A DNA stretch of 64,000 nt from NCBI GenBank assembly GCA_043392685.1, contig JBHZGM010000001.1; one strand, written 5' to 3'. Source of the stretch: Metapseudomonas sp043392685 (lineage in GTDB: Bacteria > Pseudomonadota > Gammaproteobacteria > Pseudomonadales > Pseudomonadaceae). The translations under genes and the position numbers were made by a program. This document shows positions 35,728 through 44,217 of this stretch, piece after piece (the first letter of the stretch is position 1; each line of letters starts with the position of its first letter). The notes under the pieces are model-generated. The model did not search any database. It was not told the origin of the DNA and was given only the letters and a program-made list of their open reading frames with translations.

Positions 35728-36351
35728 TTGGATACACCCCGCGAAAGACAGCCCCGCACCAACCCTGACGAACGCCGCGAGCATCTGGTGCGCGCCGCCC
35801 TGCGCTGCCTGGTCGCCGAGGGACATGCCGGCATTTCGGTGCGCCGCATCGCCAGGGAGGCCAATGTCGCCGTTGGACTGATCAATCACTACTTCGGCAG
35901 TATCGACGCCCTGGTCGCGCAGGCCTACGAGACCCTCGCCAGCGAGGTCAACCAGGCCCTGATGGCACGCATCGAAGCCGCCGGACCGGCGCCTGCCGCG
36001 CGCCTCGAAGCCTACCTCACCGGCTACTTCTCGCCGCTCACCCTCGACCCCGACCTGCTCAGTCCCTGGGTGGTGTTCTGGAGCCTGATCCGCCATTCCC
36101 CGCAAGTGAACGAAGCCCACGAACGCACCTACGGCGGTTCTCTGGTGCTGCTGGAGCAACTGCTCTCGGAGCTGGCCAGGGAAGAAGGTTTTGCCATCGC
36201 CAAACCACGCCTGGCGGCCATCGCCCTGTCGGCCATGCTCGACGGCCTGTGGCTGGAATGGTGCCTGAACCCCGCCAACTTCAGCGCCGAGGAAGGACTG
36301 GAAATCAGCCGCCGCTGGGTCGACAGCCTGCGCCGCGGCGCTTACGCCTGA
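35728..36351 (+). CDS. TetR family transcriptional regulator (BetI-like HTH)
   Basis: A 207-aa regulator. Its HTH is clear: R-R-E-H-L-V-R-A-A-L-R-C-L-V-A-E-G then S-V-R-R-I-A-R-E-A and V-G-L-I-N-H-Y-F-G-S; the I/L-N/S-H-Y-F form resembles BetI/RutR regulators. The C-terminal TetR_C domain (from about residue 75) should bind an effector. The likely start is TTG 35728, preceded by AAGGA nine bases upstream; no ATG is near. It lies between the deacylase (divergent) and the ABC genes (convergent) and probably controls both. Confidence 0.82.
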   Translation: MDTPRERQPRTNPDERREHLVRAALRCLVAEGHAGISVRRIAREANVAVGLINHYFGSIDALVAQAYETLASEVNQALMARIEAAGPAPAARLEAYLTGYFSPLTLDPDLLSPWVVFWSLIRHSPQVNEAHERTYGGSLVLLEQLLSELAREEGFAIAKPRLAAIALSAMLDGLWLEWCLNPANFSAEEGLEISRRWVDSLRRGAYA

Positions 36352-36373
36352 ACCCTACAAGGTAAAGCTCCTC

Positions 36374-37069
36374 CTAATTCGCCCGGCGAAACATGCTGCG
36401 TCGCTCCGCCAAGCCGAAACCCGTTTCGATCATGAACGTCAGGCAGATGTAGATGCCCGCCACCAGCAGCAATGGCTGGTAGACCTGGAAGGTCTGCGCA
36501 CGCACCACGTTGGCGGCGCCCAGCAGGTCCACCACTGCCACGGTCGAAGCCAGCGCCGTGGACTTGAGCAGCATCACCGTTTCACCGGCCAGCGTTGGCA
36601 ATAGCAAGCGGAGCGCCCGGGGCAGCCAGACCCGGAACAGCACCAGGCGCTGGCGCATGCCGAAGGCGGCGGCGGCCTCCAGTTCCCCCCGGGGCACCGA
36701 CTTCATGCCCCCGCGAATCACCTCCCCCACATAGGCCCCCACCGAGAGCACCAGGGCGATGACGATGTACCAGAAACCATCGCGCAGGTAGGGCCAGAGG
36801 AAGCTGCCGCGGATCAGCGGGAACTGGGCGAACAGGCTGCCCAGGCCGTAATAGAAGATGTAGATCTGCACCAGCAGCGGCGTGCCGCGAATCACGCTGG
36901 TGTAGGCGAGGCTCGCCCCCGCCAGCAGCGGGTTGCGTGACATCCGCGCCAGGGCGACCAGCAGTGCCAGGGCGAAGCCCAGCACGGCGGAGATGACGAG
37001 GATGAGCAAGGTGGTGCCGAGGCCGCTGAGCAGCAGTTTGCCGTAGTCGAAGATCCAGGTAGCGGTCAT
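36374..37069 (-). CDS. Polar amino-acid ABC transporter permease (HisM-like)
   Basis: A 231-aa inner-membrane subunit of the His/Glu/Gln/Arg (HEAT) permease family with five hydrophobic helices. L-A-Y-T-S-V-I-R-G-T-P-L-L-V-Q-I-Y matches the family's R-G-T-P motif and A-A-A-F-G-M-R-Q-R-L-V-L-F the EAA loop. It forms a heterodimeric channel with the next gene, 13 bases away. Last gene of the minus-strand operon that starts with the aminotransferase-ATPase fusion. Confidence 0.9.
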   Translation of the reverse strand: MTATWIFDYGKLLLSGLGTTLLILVISAVLGFALALLVALARMSRNPLLAGASLAYTSVIRGTPLLVQIYIFYYGLGSLFAQFPLIRGSFLWPYLRDGFWYIVIALVLSVGAYVGEVIRGGMKSVPRGELEAAAAFGMRQRLVLFRVWLPRALRLLLPTLAGETVMLLKSTALASTVAVVDLLGAANVVRAQTFQVYQPLLLVAGIYICLTFMIETGFGLAERRSMFRRAN

Positions 37070-37082
37070 TGCCTGCCCTCGC

Positions 37083-37793
37083 TCACACCGACGGGGTCCA
37101 GCGACGGAAGCGCCGCTCGAGCCAGCCAGACAACAGGTTGGAGAGCACCGTCAGCAGGTAATAGAACGCCGCCGCGGTGAGATAGAAGGTCAGGTAGGAG
37201 CGTGTGGACCCGGCCGCCTGTTTGGCGGTGAAGAGCAGTTCGTTGGTGCCCACCACGCTGATCAGGGCGCTGTCCTTGATCAGGTTGACCCAGAGGTTGG
37301 CCATGCCCGCCAGCGCGTTGGGCGCCATGATCGGCAGGGTCACGCGCCGGAACAGGCTGAAACCGTTCATGCCGAAAGCGCGTGCCGCTTCGATCTGGCC
37401 ATGGGGGATTGCCTGGATGGCACCCCGGAAGATTTCCGAGGCGTAGGCGCCCTGCACCAGCCCGAGCACCGCGATCGCCACCACGGTGCCGTTGAGCTTG
37501 ACGTCGCCGTGGCCAAGCCAGGCGAACAGCTGGTTCAGCCCCATCGAACCGACGTAGTAGAGCAGGAGGATCAGCAACAGCTCGGGCACCGCCCGGCACA
37601 GGGTCGTGTAGCCGCGCATCAGTTGCGCCACGGGGCGCGGGCCATTGAGCTTGCCCATGGCGACGGCCAGGCCGATCAGCATGCCGACCAGGAAGGCGCC
37701 GACGGAAATCTGCAGGGTTACCCACAACCCCTTCAGCAGCGCCGGTCCCCAGCCCTGGGCACCGAAGCCGACCAGTTCAAAGTAAGACTGCAT
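37083..37793 (-). CDS. Polar amino-acid ABC transporter permease (HisQ-like)
   Basis: A 236-aa partner permease of the same family (T-L-C-R-A-V-P-E-L-L-L-I-L-L-L-Y-Y in helix 2, EAA loop A-R-A-F-G-M-N-G-F-S-L-F). The R-G-T-P motif is C-R-A-V-P-E here, as in HisQ/ArtQ-type subunits. Arg/Orn/Lys/His-type or opine-type transporters have this organisation. It lies 61 bases downstream of the binding-protein gene. Confidence 0.9.
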   Translation of the reverse strand: MQSYFELVGFGAQGWGPALLKGLWVTLQISVGAFLVGMLIGLAVAMGKLNGPRPVAQLMRGYTTLCRAVPELLLILLLYYVGSMGLNQLFAWLGHGDVKLNGTVVAIAVLGLVQGAYASEIFRGAIQAIPHGQIEAARAFGMNGFSLFRRVTLPIMAPNALAGMANLWVNLIKDSALISVVGTNELLFTAKQAAGSTRSYLTFYLTAAAFYYLLTVLSNLLSGWLERRFRRWTPSV

Positions 37794-37854
37794 TGCAGGC
37801 CCTCATCCAGGCGAAAAGCGCGCCATCCCGACCAGGCCGGGATGGCGTCGGAGG

Positions 37855-38640
37855 TCACTGCTTCGGCGCAACGCTGACGTCGAAGTACTTGGCGGAGATG
37901 GCCTTGTAATCCTCGCTGGCCAGCAGCTTGCCGATGGCCTCGTCGAGCCTGGCCTTGAGGGCGGTGTCTTCCTTGCGCAGGCCGGCCCCCACGCCACGGC
38001 CGAACAGCGGGTCATGGGGCACCAGGCCCTTGTTCTCGATACCCGCGGCCTGCGCATCGGGGGATTTGAGGAAGGCGCTGATGGCAATGCCATCGGCCAT
38101 CATCAGGTCGATGCGCCCCGCCACCAGGTCGGCGTTCACCGAATCCTGGGTGTCGTAGTAGCGCACGTCGGCGATGCCGTCGTAGTACTTCTTCAGGTAG
38201 TTGGAACTCACGGTGGAGAGCTGCACGCCGATCGCCTTGCCCTTGAGTCCTTCCGGGGTGATGGCGATATCCAGCGCTGCGGGGGCGGCCACTGCCACCG
38301 GGGTGTCGTAGTAGGCGCGGCTGAAGGCGATCTGCTTTTCGCGCTCCTCGGTAACCGACATCGAGTTGAAGATCACGTCGACCTTCTTCGCCATCAGCGC
38401 GGGAATCAGCCCGTCCCAGGCCACCTCGTCGATCTCGCACTCGGCCTTCATCTGCGCGCAGAGGGCGTGGATCAGGTCAGGCTCGAAGCCCGCCCACTGG
38501 CCATTCGGCTGTTTGCTGGAGAATGGCGGGTAGGGTTCGGCCGCCATCGCGAACTTCAGGGTCTCGGCCTGGGCGCCTGCCGCGCCGGCCATGAGCATTA
38601 CCGCACCTGCCATCCAACGTGCCAGTTGAGACTTCTTCAT
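37855..38640 (-). CDS. Amino-acid ABC transporter substrate-binding protein (HisJ/ArtJ-like)
   Basis: A 261-aa periplasmic SBP_bac_3 protein. The signal peptide runs to about residue 25 (A-G-A-Q-A-E). L-K-F-A-M-A-A-E-P-Y-P-P-F starts the fold, followed by G-F-E-P-D-L-I-H-A-L-C and D-V-I-F-N-S-M-S-V-T-E-E-R. This resembles the Lys/Arg/Orn/His binding group more than the acidic amino-acid group, so a cationic or derivatised amino acid is likely. ATG 38640 is the start that gives a clean signal peptide. It sits between the fusion gene and the permeases. Confidence 0.88.
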   Translation of the reverse strand: MKKSQLARWMAGAVMLMAGAAGAQAETLKFAMAAEPYPPFSSKQPNGQWAGFEPDLIHALCAQMKAECEIDEVAWDGLIPALMAKKVDVIFNSMSVTEEREKQIAFSRAYYDTPVAVAAPAALDIAITPEGLKGKAIGVQLSTVSSNYLKKYYDGIADVRYYDTQDSVNADLVAGRIDLMMADGIAISAFLKSPDAQAAGIENKGLVPHDPLFGRGVGAGLRKEDTALKARLDEAIGKLLASEDYKAISAKYFDVSVAPKQ

Positions 38641-38706
38641 GGTTTCCGCCCTGCTTGATGTTGTTGTGGTTAGAGCTTTTCGAACTGGCCGCACCGGCGG
38701 CCGGAG

Positions 38707-40710
38707 TCAACGATTCTGGTGTGCCGTGACGAACTGCCGGCAACGCTCGCTGCGCGGCCGCAGGAAGACCTCCTGGGGTGGCCCTTCTTCTTCGATGCGC
38801 CCCTGGTGAAGGAAGGCGACGTGGCTGGAAACGTCGCGGGCAAAGGCCATTTCGTGGGTGACCAGGATCATGGTGCGGCCCTCTTCGGCCAGGGAGCGGA
38901 TCACCCGCAACACCTCGCCGACCAGTTCCGGGTCGAGCGCCGAAGTGGGCTCGTCGAACAGCATCACCTTGGGCTCCACCGCCAGCGCACGGGCAATAGC
39001 CACCCGCTGCTGCTGGCCACCGGAAAGGAATGACGGGTATTCGTGGCGCTTGGCGGCCAGGCCGACCCGCTCCAGCAGGGCCTCGGCGCGATCGATGGCT
39101 TCGGCGCGGGTTTCGCGCAGGACCTGGATCGGCGCTTCGATGAGGTTCTCCAGCACGGTGCGGTGGGGCCAGAGGTTGAAGCTCTGGAACACCATGCCGA
39201 GCCGCGAGCGGATGCGGGTCAGTTGCTTCTGGTCCGCCACCACGGGCTCGCCGATGCGGTTGGTGGTGAGGCGGATGCTCTCGCCGTCGACCTTGACCGT
39301 GCCCTGGTTGGGAATTTCCAGCATGTTGATGCAGCGCAGCAGGGTGCTCTTGCCCGAGCCGCTGGCGCCGATCAGGGAGACGACGCCACCCTCCCGCGCG
39401 GTCAGCGAAACGCCCTTGAGCACTTCGAACTGGCCGAAACGTTTGTGGATGGAATCCACCTCCACCATCTTCGGCACCTCCGCTGCGGCCGCACTGGCGC
39501 CAGGTGCAGCAGTGGTGATGACCTCGATGACCGGGGCCGGCTTCAGGCCGGAGGCGAAGCGGCGGATGCGTGCACAGGCGTCCGCCAGCTGCTCCTCGCC
39601 CAGGCTGTAGGAGATCCGCACGAAACCGCTGGCGGCAGGGCCGAAGGCGGCGGCATCGAGGACCGCGACACCGGTTTCGCGGAACAGCTGCCAGGCGAAT
39701 TCCAGGGAGCTGAGGCCGCTGCCCCGCACATCCAGCAGAACGAACATGCCCGCCTCGGGCCTGAGTACCTTGAGCGGCGCGCAGTCCTGCAGCGCGTCCA
39801 CCACCAGGTCGCGGCGACGCCGGTAGAGCTCGCGCATCCCGGCAGTCACCTGGTCGTAGGCGAGCACCGCGGCCAGCGCGGCTTCCTGCACGAAACCCGG
39901 GAGCCCATAGAGCATGTTGAGCGCAAGGTTCTCGATGTGCGCCACCAGCGCCGGGCTGGCGACCACCCAGCCGGTGCGCCAGCCGGTCATGGCGTGGGAC
40001 TTGGACAGGCTGCCGATGCTCACGGTGCGCTCGCGCATGCCGTCGAGGGTGGCGAAGTACTGGTGCGGCTGCTCGAAGGTGAGGCTCTCGTAGACCTCGT
40101 CCACCACCACCCACAGATCGTGCTGCCGGGCCAGGTCGGCGATGGCCTGCATCTCTTCCGCACTCAGCACCACGCCGGTCGGGTTGTTCGGGTTGGCGAA
40201 GAAGATGGCTCGGGTACGCTCGCTGATGGCGCCCTTCAGGGCCTCGAGGTCGGGACGGAATCCGCCCGCTGCCGGACAAGGCACCCGCACCAGACTGGCG
40301 CCGGTCGCCTTCAGGGTGGCTTCGTAGGTGACGTAGACCGGGTCGAAGACGATGACTTCATCCCCCGCTTCCAGCAGGCACATGGCGGCCGCATAAAGGC
40401 CGTTCTGCGCCCCCGCCACGAGGATGGCGCTGTCTGCCGAAACCGCCTGCCCGGTGAGGCGGCCATGCAGCTCGGCAATGGCCTGGCGCAGCTCGGGGCG
40501 GCCGGCGACGTCGCAGTAATGGGTATCGCCGGCGCGAAGGGCTTCGATGGCGGCGTTGGTGATGGGTTCGGGGGTGGCGAAATCCGGGTCGCCAATGCTG
40601 AGGACTATCACGTCCTCGCCCGCGCGCTGGGCGGCGATGGCCGCGTAGTGAATATCCCAGGCTGCTGTGCCTGGCCCTGCCATTCTCTCCACAAGCGAAG
40701 CGAAACGCAT
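38707..40710 (-). CDS. PLP aminotransferase fused to an amino-acid ABC transporter ATPase
   Basis: A single 667-codon frame holding two complete enzymes. Residues 1-395 are a class I/II aminotransferase: S-I-G-D-P-D-F, F-F-A-N-P-N-N-P-T-G, V-V-D-E-V-Y, PLP Lys237 in S-L-S-K-S-H-A-M-T-G-W-R and the carboxylate Arg in V-R-I-S-Y. An Ala/Pro-rich linker (about 396-415) leads to a HisP/GlnQ-type ATPase: Walker A G-A-S-G-S-G-K-S-T-L-L (about 445-455), signature L-S-G-G-Q-Q-Q-R, Walker B M-L-F-D-E-P-T-S-A-L-D and switch His in V-T-H-E-M. No catalytic residue is missing in either half. It heads the operon with the binding protein and both permeases, which otherwise lack an ATPase. ATG 40710 is preferred over an in-frame TTG at 40728. 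Confidence 0.9.
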   Translation of the reverse strand: MRFASLVERMAGPGTAAWDIHYAAIAAQRAGEDVIVLSIGDPDFATPEPITNAAIEALRAGDTHYCDVAGRPELRQAIAELHGRLTGQAVSADSAILVAGAQNGLYAAAMCLLEAGDEVIVFDPVYVTYEATLKATGASLVRVPCPAAGGFRPDLEALKGAISERTRAIFFANPNNPTGVVLSAEEMQAIADLARQHDLWVVVDEVYESLTFEQPHQYFATLDGMRERTVSIGSLSKSHAMTGWRTGWVVASPALVAHIENLALNMLYGLPGFVQEAALAAVLAYDQVTAGMRELYRRRRDLVVDALQDCAPLKVLRPEAGMFVLLDVRGSGLSSLEFAWQLFRETGVAVLDAAAFGPAASGFVRISYSLGEEQLADACARIRRFASGLKPAPVIEVITTAAPGASAAAAEVPKMVEVDSIHKRFGQFEVLKGVSLTAREGGVVSLIGASGSGKSTLLRCINMLEIPNQGTVKVDGESIRLTTNRIGEPVVADQKQLTRIRSRLGMVFQSFNLWPHRTVLENLIEAPIQVLRETRAEAIDRAEALLERVGLAAKRHEYPSFLSGGQQQRVAIARALAVEPKVMLFDEPTSALDPELVGEVLRVIRSLAEEGRTMILVTHEMAFARDVSSHVAFLHQGRIEEEGPPQEVFLRPRSERCRQFVTAHQNR

Positions 40711-40793
40711 GTTCGGGCCCCATTGCAAATGGTGGAATCCGGGTCACGTGGTTGCATCGGCGAACCGGCGAGTGGCCCAACCATAGCCAAGCA

Positions 40794-40807
40794 TGAACGA
40801 GTGTTCA
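40794..40807. promoter_or_regulatory. Inverted repeat TGAACG-AG-TGTTCA upstream of the fusion operon
   Basis: A near-perfect 6-2-6 palindrome about 85 bases before the fusion gene, in an AT-richer patch between divergent operons. Size and form are TetR-operator-like, but it does not resemble the palindrome at 35650, so the cognate regulator is unknown. Confidence 0.4.
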
Positions 40808-40938
40808 ATAACTTTTTTCGCCCTGCTCCAGCGGCCTCGCGCAATGCCCCGAGACAGAGCGGATGCACCATAAAAAACGCCCCGAAAGCCCCGGGAATGG
40901 GCATGCCAGGCGGGTTCCGGCGGTATATGCTGGCGACC

Positions 40939-41712
40939 ATGCTGATCGATACCCACAACCACCTGGATTTCCCCGATTTCGACGCCGACCGCGACGAGGT
41001 GCTGGCGCGCTGCCGCGCCCTGGGCGTGCTGCGCCAGGTCCTGCTCGGGGTGTTCCGCGACAACTGGCAGCGGGTCTGGGACCTGGCCAACGCCGAGGAC
41101 GGCTTCTACACCACCCTCGGCCTGCATCCGGTCTATCTGGCGCACCACCGGGACCAGCATCTGCTCGAACTGCGCGAGTGGCTGGAACGCCATGCCGGCC
41201 ACCCAAAGCTGTGCGCCGTGGGGGAAATCGGCCTGGACTATTTCGTCCCCGAACTGGACCGCGACGCCCAGCAGCGTCTGTTCGAAGCCCAGCTGGCCCT
41301 GGCGGCCGAGTTCGAATTGCCGCCCCTGCTCCATGTCCGGCGCAGCCACGCGGCGGTGATCGCCACCCTCAAGCGCTTCCGCCTCAAGCGCCCCGGCATC
41401 GTCCACGCCTTCGCCGGTAGCGTTGAAGAAGCGAAGGAATACCGCAAGCTGGGCTTTCGCCTCGGCCTCGGCGGTGCCCCCACCTGGCCCCAGGCCAATC
41501 GCCTGCGCAAAGTGGTGGCCCAGCTGCCGCTGGAAGACATCGTGCTGGAAACCGACTCGCCGGACATGGCGCCCGCCATGCACCCTTACGGGCGTAACAG
41601 TCCGGAGTTCCTGCCGGACATCTGCGCGGCACTGGCACAGATTCGCGGCGTCACGCCCGAGGAACTGGCCGAGGCCAGCACGCGCAATGCCTGTGAGGTG
41701 TTCGGCTGGTAG
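40939..41712 (+). CDS. TatD family metal-dependent hydrolase
   Basis: A 257-aa TIM-barrel hydrolase/DNase. Metal ligands appear as D-T-H-N-H-L-D-F at the N-terminus, Glu in G-E-I-G-L-D-Y, His in L-H-V-R-R-S-H and in G-I-V-H-A-F-A-G-S, and Asp in L-E-T-D-S-P-D-M. TatD-type proteins are 3'-5' DNases or related phosphoesterases; the specific substrate is not known here. The ATG at 40939 puts the H-x-H motif at the usual distance; an ATG four codons upstream (40927) is also in frame. Alone between the fusion operon and a REP-like element. Confidence 0.88.
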   Translation: MLIDTHNHLDFPDFDADRDEVLARCRALGVLRQVLLGVFRDNWQRVWDLANAEDGFYTTLGLHPVYLAHHRDQHLLELREWLERHAGHPKLCAVGEIGLDYFVPELDRDAQQRLFEAQLALAAEFELPPLLHVRRSHAAVIATLKRFRLKRPGIVHAFAGSVEEAKEYRKLGFRLGLGGAPTWPQANRLRKVVAQLPLEDIVLETDSPDMAPAMHPYGRNSPEFLPDICAALAQIRGVTPEELAEASTRNACEVFGW

Positions 41713-41843
41713 CCCTGCCGGCGGGGCGGCTTCTTCCCTGTGACACCCGGCAAGACTGTGGGCTTCAGCCCACCATCGCCGGTCCGCGTGGGCTAAAGCT
41801 CACCCTACCAGGCTGGCAGCACTGGCAGCGGAGCGGCTCCTCC

Positions 41844-41939
41844 TTGTGGGGGCGAATTCATTCGCTAAGCAGACCGCAGGTCTGCCTTGGAGCCCGGGGC
41901 AGCTGCGCTGCCCTTCGCGAATGAATTCGCCCCCCACAA
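41844..41939. repeat. GTGGGGGCGAATTCATTCGC extragenic palindrome, copy 6
   Basis: Outer arms TTGTGGGGGCGAATTCATTCG and CGAATGAATTCGCCCCCCACAA; inner hairpins GCAGACCGCAGGTCTGC and GGGCAGCTGCGCTGCCC. Lies between the convergent tatD-type and chemoreceptor genes. Confidence 0.9.
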
Positions 41940-41959
41940 TGGCACCCGGCAAGTCAGAG

Positions 41960-43990
41960 TCACACGCGGAACGCGCCGATCAACTGTTTGAGCTGAGCCA
42001 CCTGGCCGGAGAGTTCGCGGCTCGCCTGCTCGGTCTGGTTCGCCCCCTGGGCGGTGCGCTCGCCGGCGTGGTTGATCTCGACAATGTTGCGGTCGATATC
42101 GTGGGCCACGGCGGTCTGCTGCTCGGCGGCGGCGGCGATCTGCTGGTTCTGGTCGACGATCATGCCCACCGCGCCAAGGATGTTCTCCAGCGCCGCCTGC
42201 ACCCTGCCGGACTGGCTGACGGTGCCATCGGCCATCTGGTGGCTGGTGTTCATCGCCTTCACCGCCGCGCCGACGCCACCTTGCAGCTTGACGATCATCT
42301 GCTCGATTTCCTCGGTGGACTGCTGGGTACGCTTGGCCAGGGTGCGCACCTCGTCCGCCACCACGGCGAAGCCGCGCCCCTGCTCGCCGGCGCGCGCCGC
42401 TTCGATGGCGGCGTTCAAGGCCAGCAGGTTGGTCTGCTCGGCAATGCCCTTGATCACTTCCAGCACGCGGCTGATGGAGGCGCTGTCCGCCGCCAGCTGG
42501 TTGATCACGCTCACCGACTGATCGATTTCGCTGGCCAGCTTCTCGATGCTGCCCAACTGCGATTCCACCAGCGCACGGCCGCTGACGGTTTCCTGGTTGA
42601 CGCTTTGCGCGCTGTCCACCGCCTGGGCGGCGCTGCGCGCCACTTCCTGCGCGGTGGCGGACATCTGGTTCATCGCCGTGGCCACCTGTTCGATCTGGCT
42701 GCGCTGCCCGGCCACCGCCTGGTTGCTTTCGCCGGAAACCTGCTCCACGCGGCCGGCCTGGCGTTCCACTTCGGCCACGGTATGGCCCACCAGCTCGATC
42801 AGGTCATGGATCTTCGCCACGGTGCCGTTGAACACCTGGCCCAGCTCGCCCAGTTCGTCGCGGCTTTCGGCGCGGAAGCTGACGGTCATGTCACCGGCCG
42901 CGACCTGGTCCATCACCTTGCCCAGGCTCTTCAGCGTGGTGCGGGTGGAGACGTAGAAACCGCTGTAGAGGTAGAGGATGGCGAGGAACACCACCAGCAG
43001 CGCGACAACCAGCAGCACGGTCTGCATGCGCTTGTCGGCGAGGCGGCTTTCCAGCTCGGCCTTGAGGAAGGCCAGGGCGCCGTCGTTGAGCTGATAGGTC
43101 TTCTCCAGCGAAGCGCTGACCTGGTCGTAGAACTGCTGCCAGGGCGTGCTGAGGGTGTCGGCCATGATCACCTGCTCTTCGAACAGCGAGGCGCTCTGTT
43201 TGAGGGTGTCGCGGCTGGCCGCAGTCAGGCCGTCCAGAGCCTGGTGGCCACGCGGACTGCCCTCCAGGGCATCGGCGATCTTCAGGCCGTACTCGGCGTT
43301 GAGCTTGTCCAGATCCAGCAGCAGGTCGTCCAGCTTGGTGCTGGCGGCCGAGTTGAGGAAGCCCTGGCCAAGGGAATAGGCGCCTATGGCGCGGCCCTGG
43401 CCGAGGGTCCGGGTCACCTGCGGCGTGGCGGTGGTGATCAGCTCGGTGATCTGCCGCACGTCGGCCTGCTCGTCCTGGCTGAGGCCCGCCTGGACCGCGA
43501 CGAACTTGATGAAGACCTGGGCATTGCCCAGCAGCTTCTCGATCATCGCGCTCTTGCTCTGCAGCGAGGTTTCCACCTTGGCCGCCTGCAGGGCACCGAG
43601 CAGTTCGTCGCGCTTGCTGTTGAAGGCCTCGACCTGCGCGGGTTCGGAAGCCACCGGCGCCAGCCCCTGGAGGGTCGATAGCAGTTCCTGCTCGAGCGAG
43701 ACGATACGCTTTTCCAGGTCCCCGGCCTGACCGGACTGGCCGATCATCGCGTTGATCAGGACCAGGTCGTTGAGGCTCTCCAGGCTGCGGCGCACATTCA
43801 GGCTGGCGCCCAGCAGGTCGAGGCTCTGCAGTTCGGAGCGGGTACTGACGAATTGGCGGTAGGCGTCGCGCACCAGATAGAAATTGGTGATCGACATCGG
43901 CAGGAAAAACAGAACGCTGATCAGACTGAACTTCATCCCGAAGCTGAGGCGGTTCATCAGCGCGATGGCAGGATACAACAGGGTCTTCAC
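41960..43990 (-). CDS. Methyl-accepting chemotaxis protein
   Basis: A 676-aa transducer. TM1 is about residues 17-38; a long helical periplasmic sensor (about 280 residues) and TM2 (about 322-343) follow, then HAMP and a cytoplasmic signalling hairpin. The hairpin tip is E-Q-T-N-L-L-A-L-N-A-A-I-E-A-A-R-A-G-E-Q-G-R-G-F-A-V-V-A-D-E-V-R, the invariant CheA/CheW contact. No CheR/CheB tethering pentapeptide is seen at the C-terminus. The GTG at 43990 has AGGAG seven bases upstream. The sensor looks like a helical-bimodular or 4HB type; ligand unknown. The next genes are ampE/ampD, as near PA4520 in P. aeruginosa. Confidence 0.9.
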   Translation of the reverse strand: MKTLLYPAIALMNRLSFGMKFSLISVLFFLPMSITNFYLVRDAYRQFVSTRSELQSLDLLGASLNVRRSLESLNDLVLINAMIGQSGQAGDLEKRIVSLEQELLSTLQGLAPVASEPAQVEAFNSKRDELLGALQAAKVETSLQSKSAMIEKLLGNAQVFIKFVAVQAGLSQDEQADVRQITELITTATPQVTRTLGQGRAIGAYSLGQGFLNSAASTKLDDLLLDLDKLNAEYGLKIADALEGSPRGHQALDGLTAASRDTLKQSASLFEEQVIMADTLSTPWQQFYDQVSASLEKTYQLNDGALAFLKAELESRLADKRMQTVLLVVALLVVFLAILYLYSGFYVSTRTTLKSLGKVMDQVAAGDMTVSFRAESRDELGELGQVFNGTVAKIHDLIELVGHTVAEVERQAGRVEQVSGESNQAVAGQRSQIEQVATAMNQMSATAQEVARSAAQAVDSAQSVNQETVSGRALVESQLGSIEKLASEIDQSVSVINQLAADSASISRVLEVIKGIAEQTNLLALNAAIEAARAGEQGRGFAVVADEVRTLAKRTQQSTEEIEQMIVKLQGGVGAAVKAMNTSHQMADGTVSQSGRVQAALENILGAVGMIVDQNQQIAAAAEQQTAVAHDIDRNIVEINHAGERTAQGANQTEQASRELSGQVAQLKQLIGAFRV

Positions 43991-44217
43991 AAGACTTCTC
44001 CTGTTTTCATTTATTGTTCTGGGCGCGCTCAGCCAGCGCCATGCAGCGTCCCCACGCTGCATGGCGCCGTCCGACTCACTCAGATGAATCCGTGAGCCAA
44101 GTCAGAAAATTCCGGCGCGCCCAACTGTGTACGCGATATCGGCAGGAGTTTCTGTAATTAAAGGTTAAGCGAGGCGGGACCCGCCCGGCGGTAGCTCGGG
44201 CGGGCGAACGGTGGACG

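Noticed and set aside
35728..36351. TetR regulator as BetI of the choline-betaine pathway
   Set aside because: The HTH looks BetI-like, but betA, betB and choline transporters are not nearby.
34616..40710. Ectoine uptake and degradation cluster (ehu/doe)
   Set aside because: The deacylase family would fit DoeB, but DoeA-type hydrolase and the class III DoeD aminotransferase are missing; the aminotransferase here is class I/II.
39043..40926. Long plus-strand frame running through the fusion gene into tatD
   Set aside because: The part before 40927 is antisense to the aminotransferase-ATPase gene and has no protein-like character; only the tatD portion is real.
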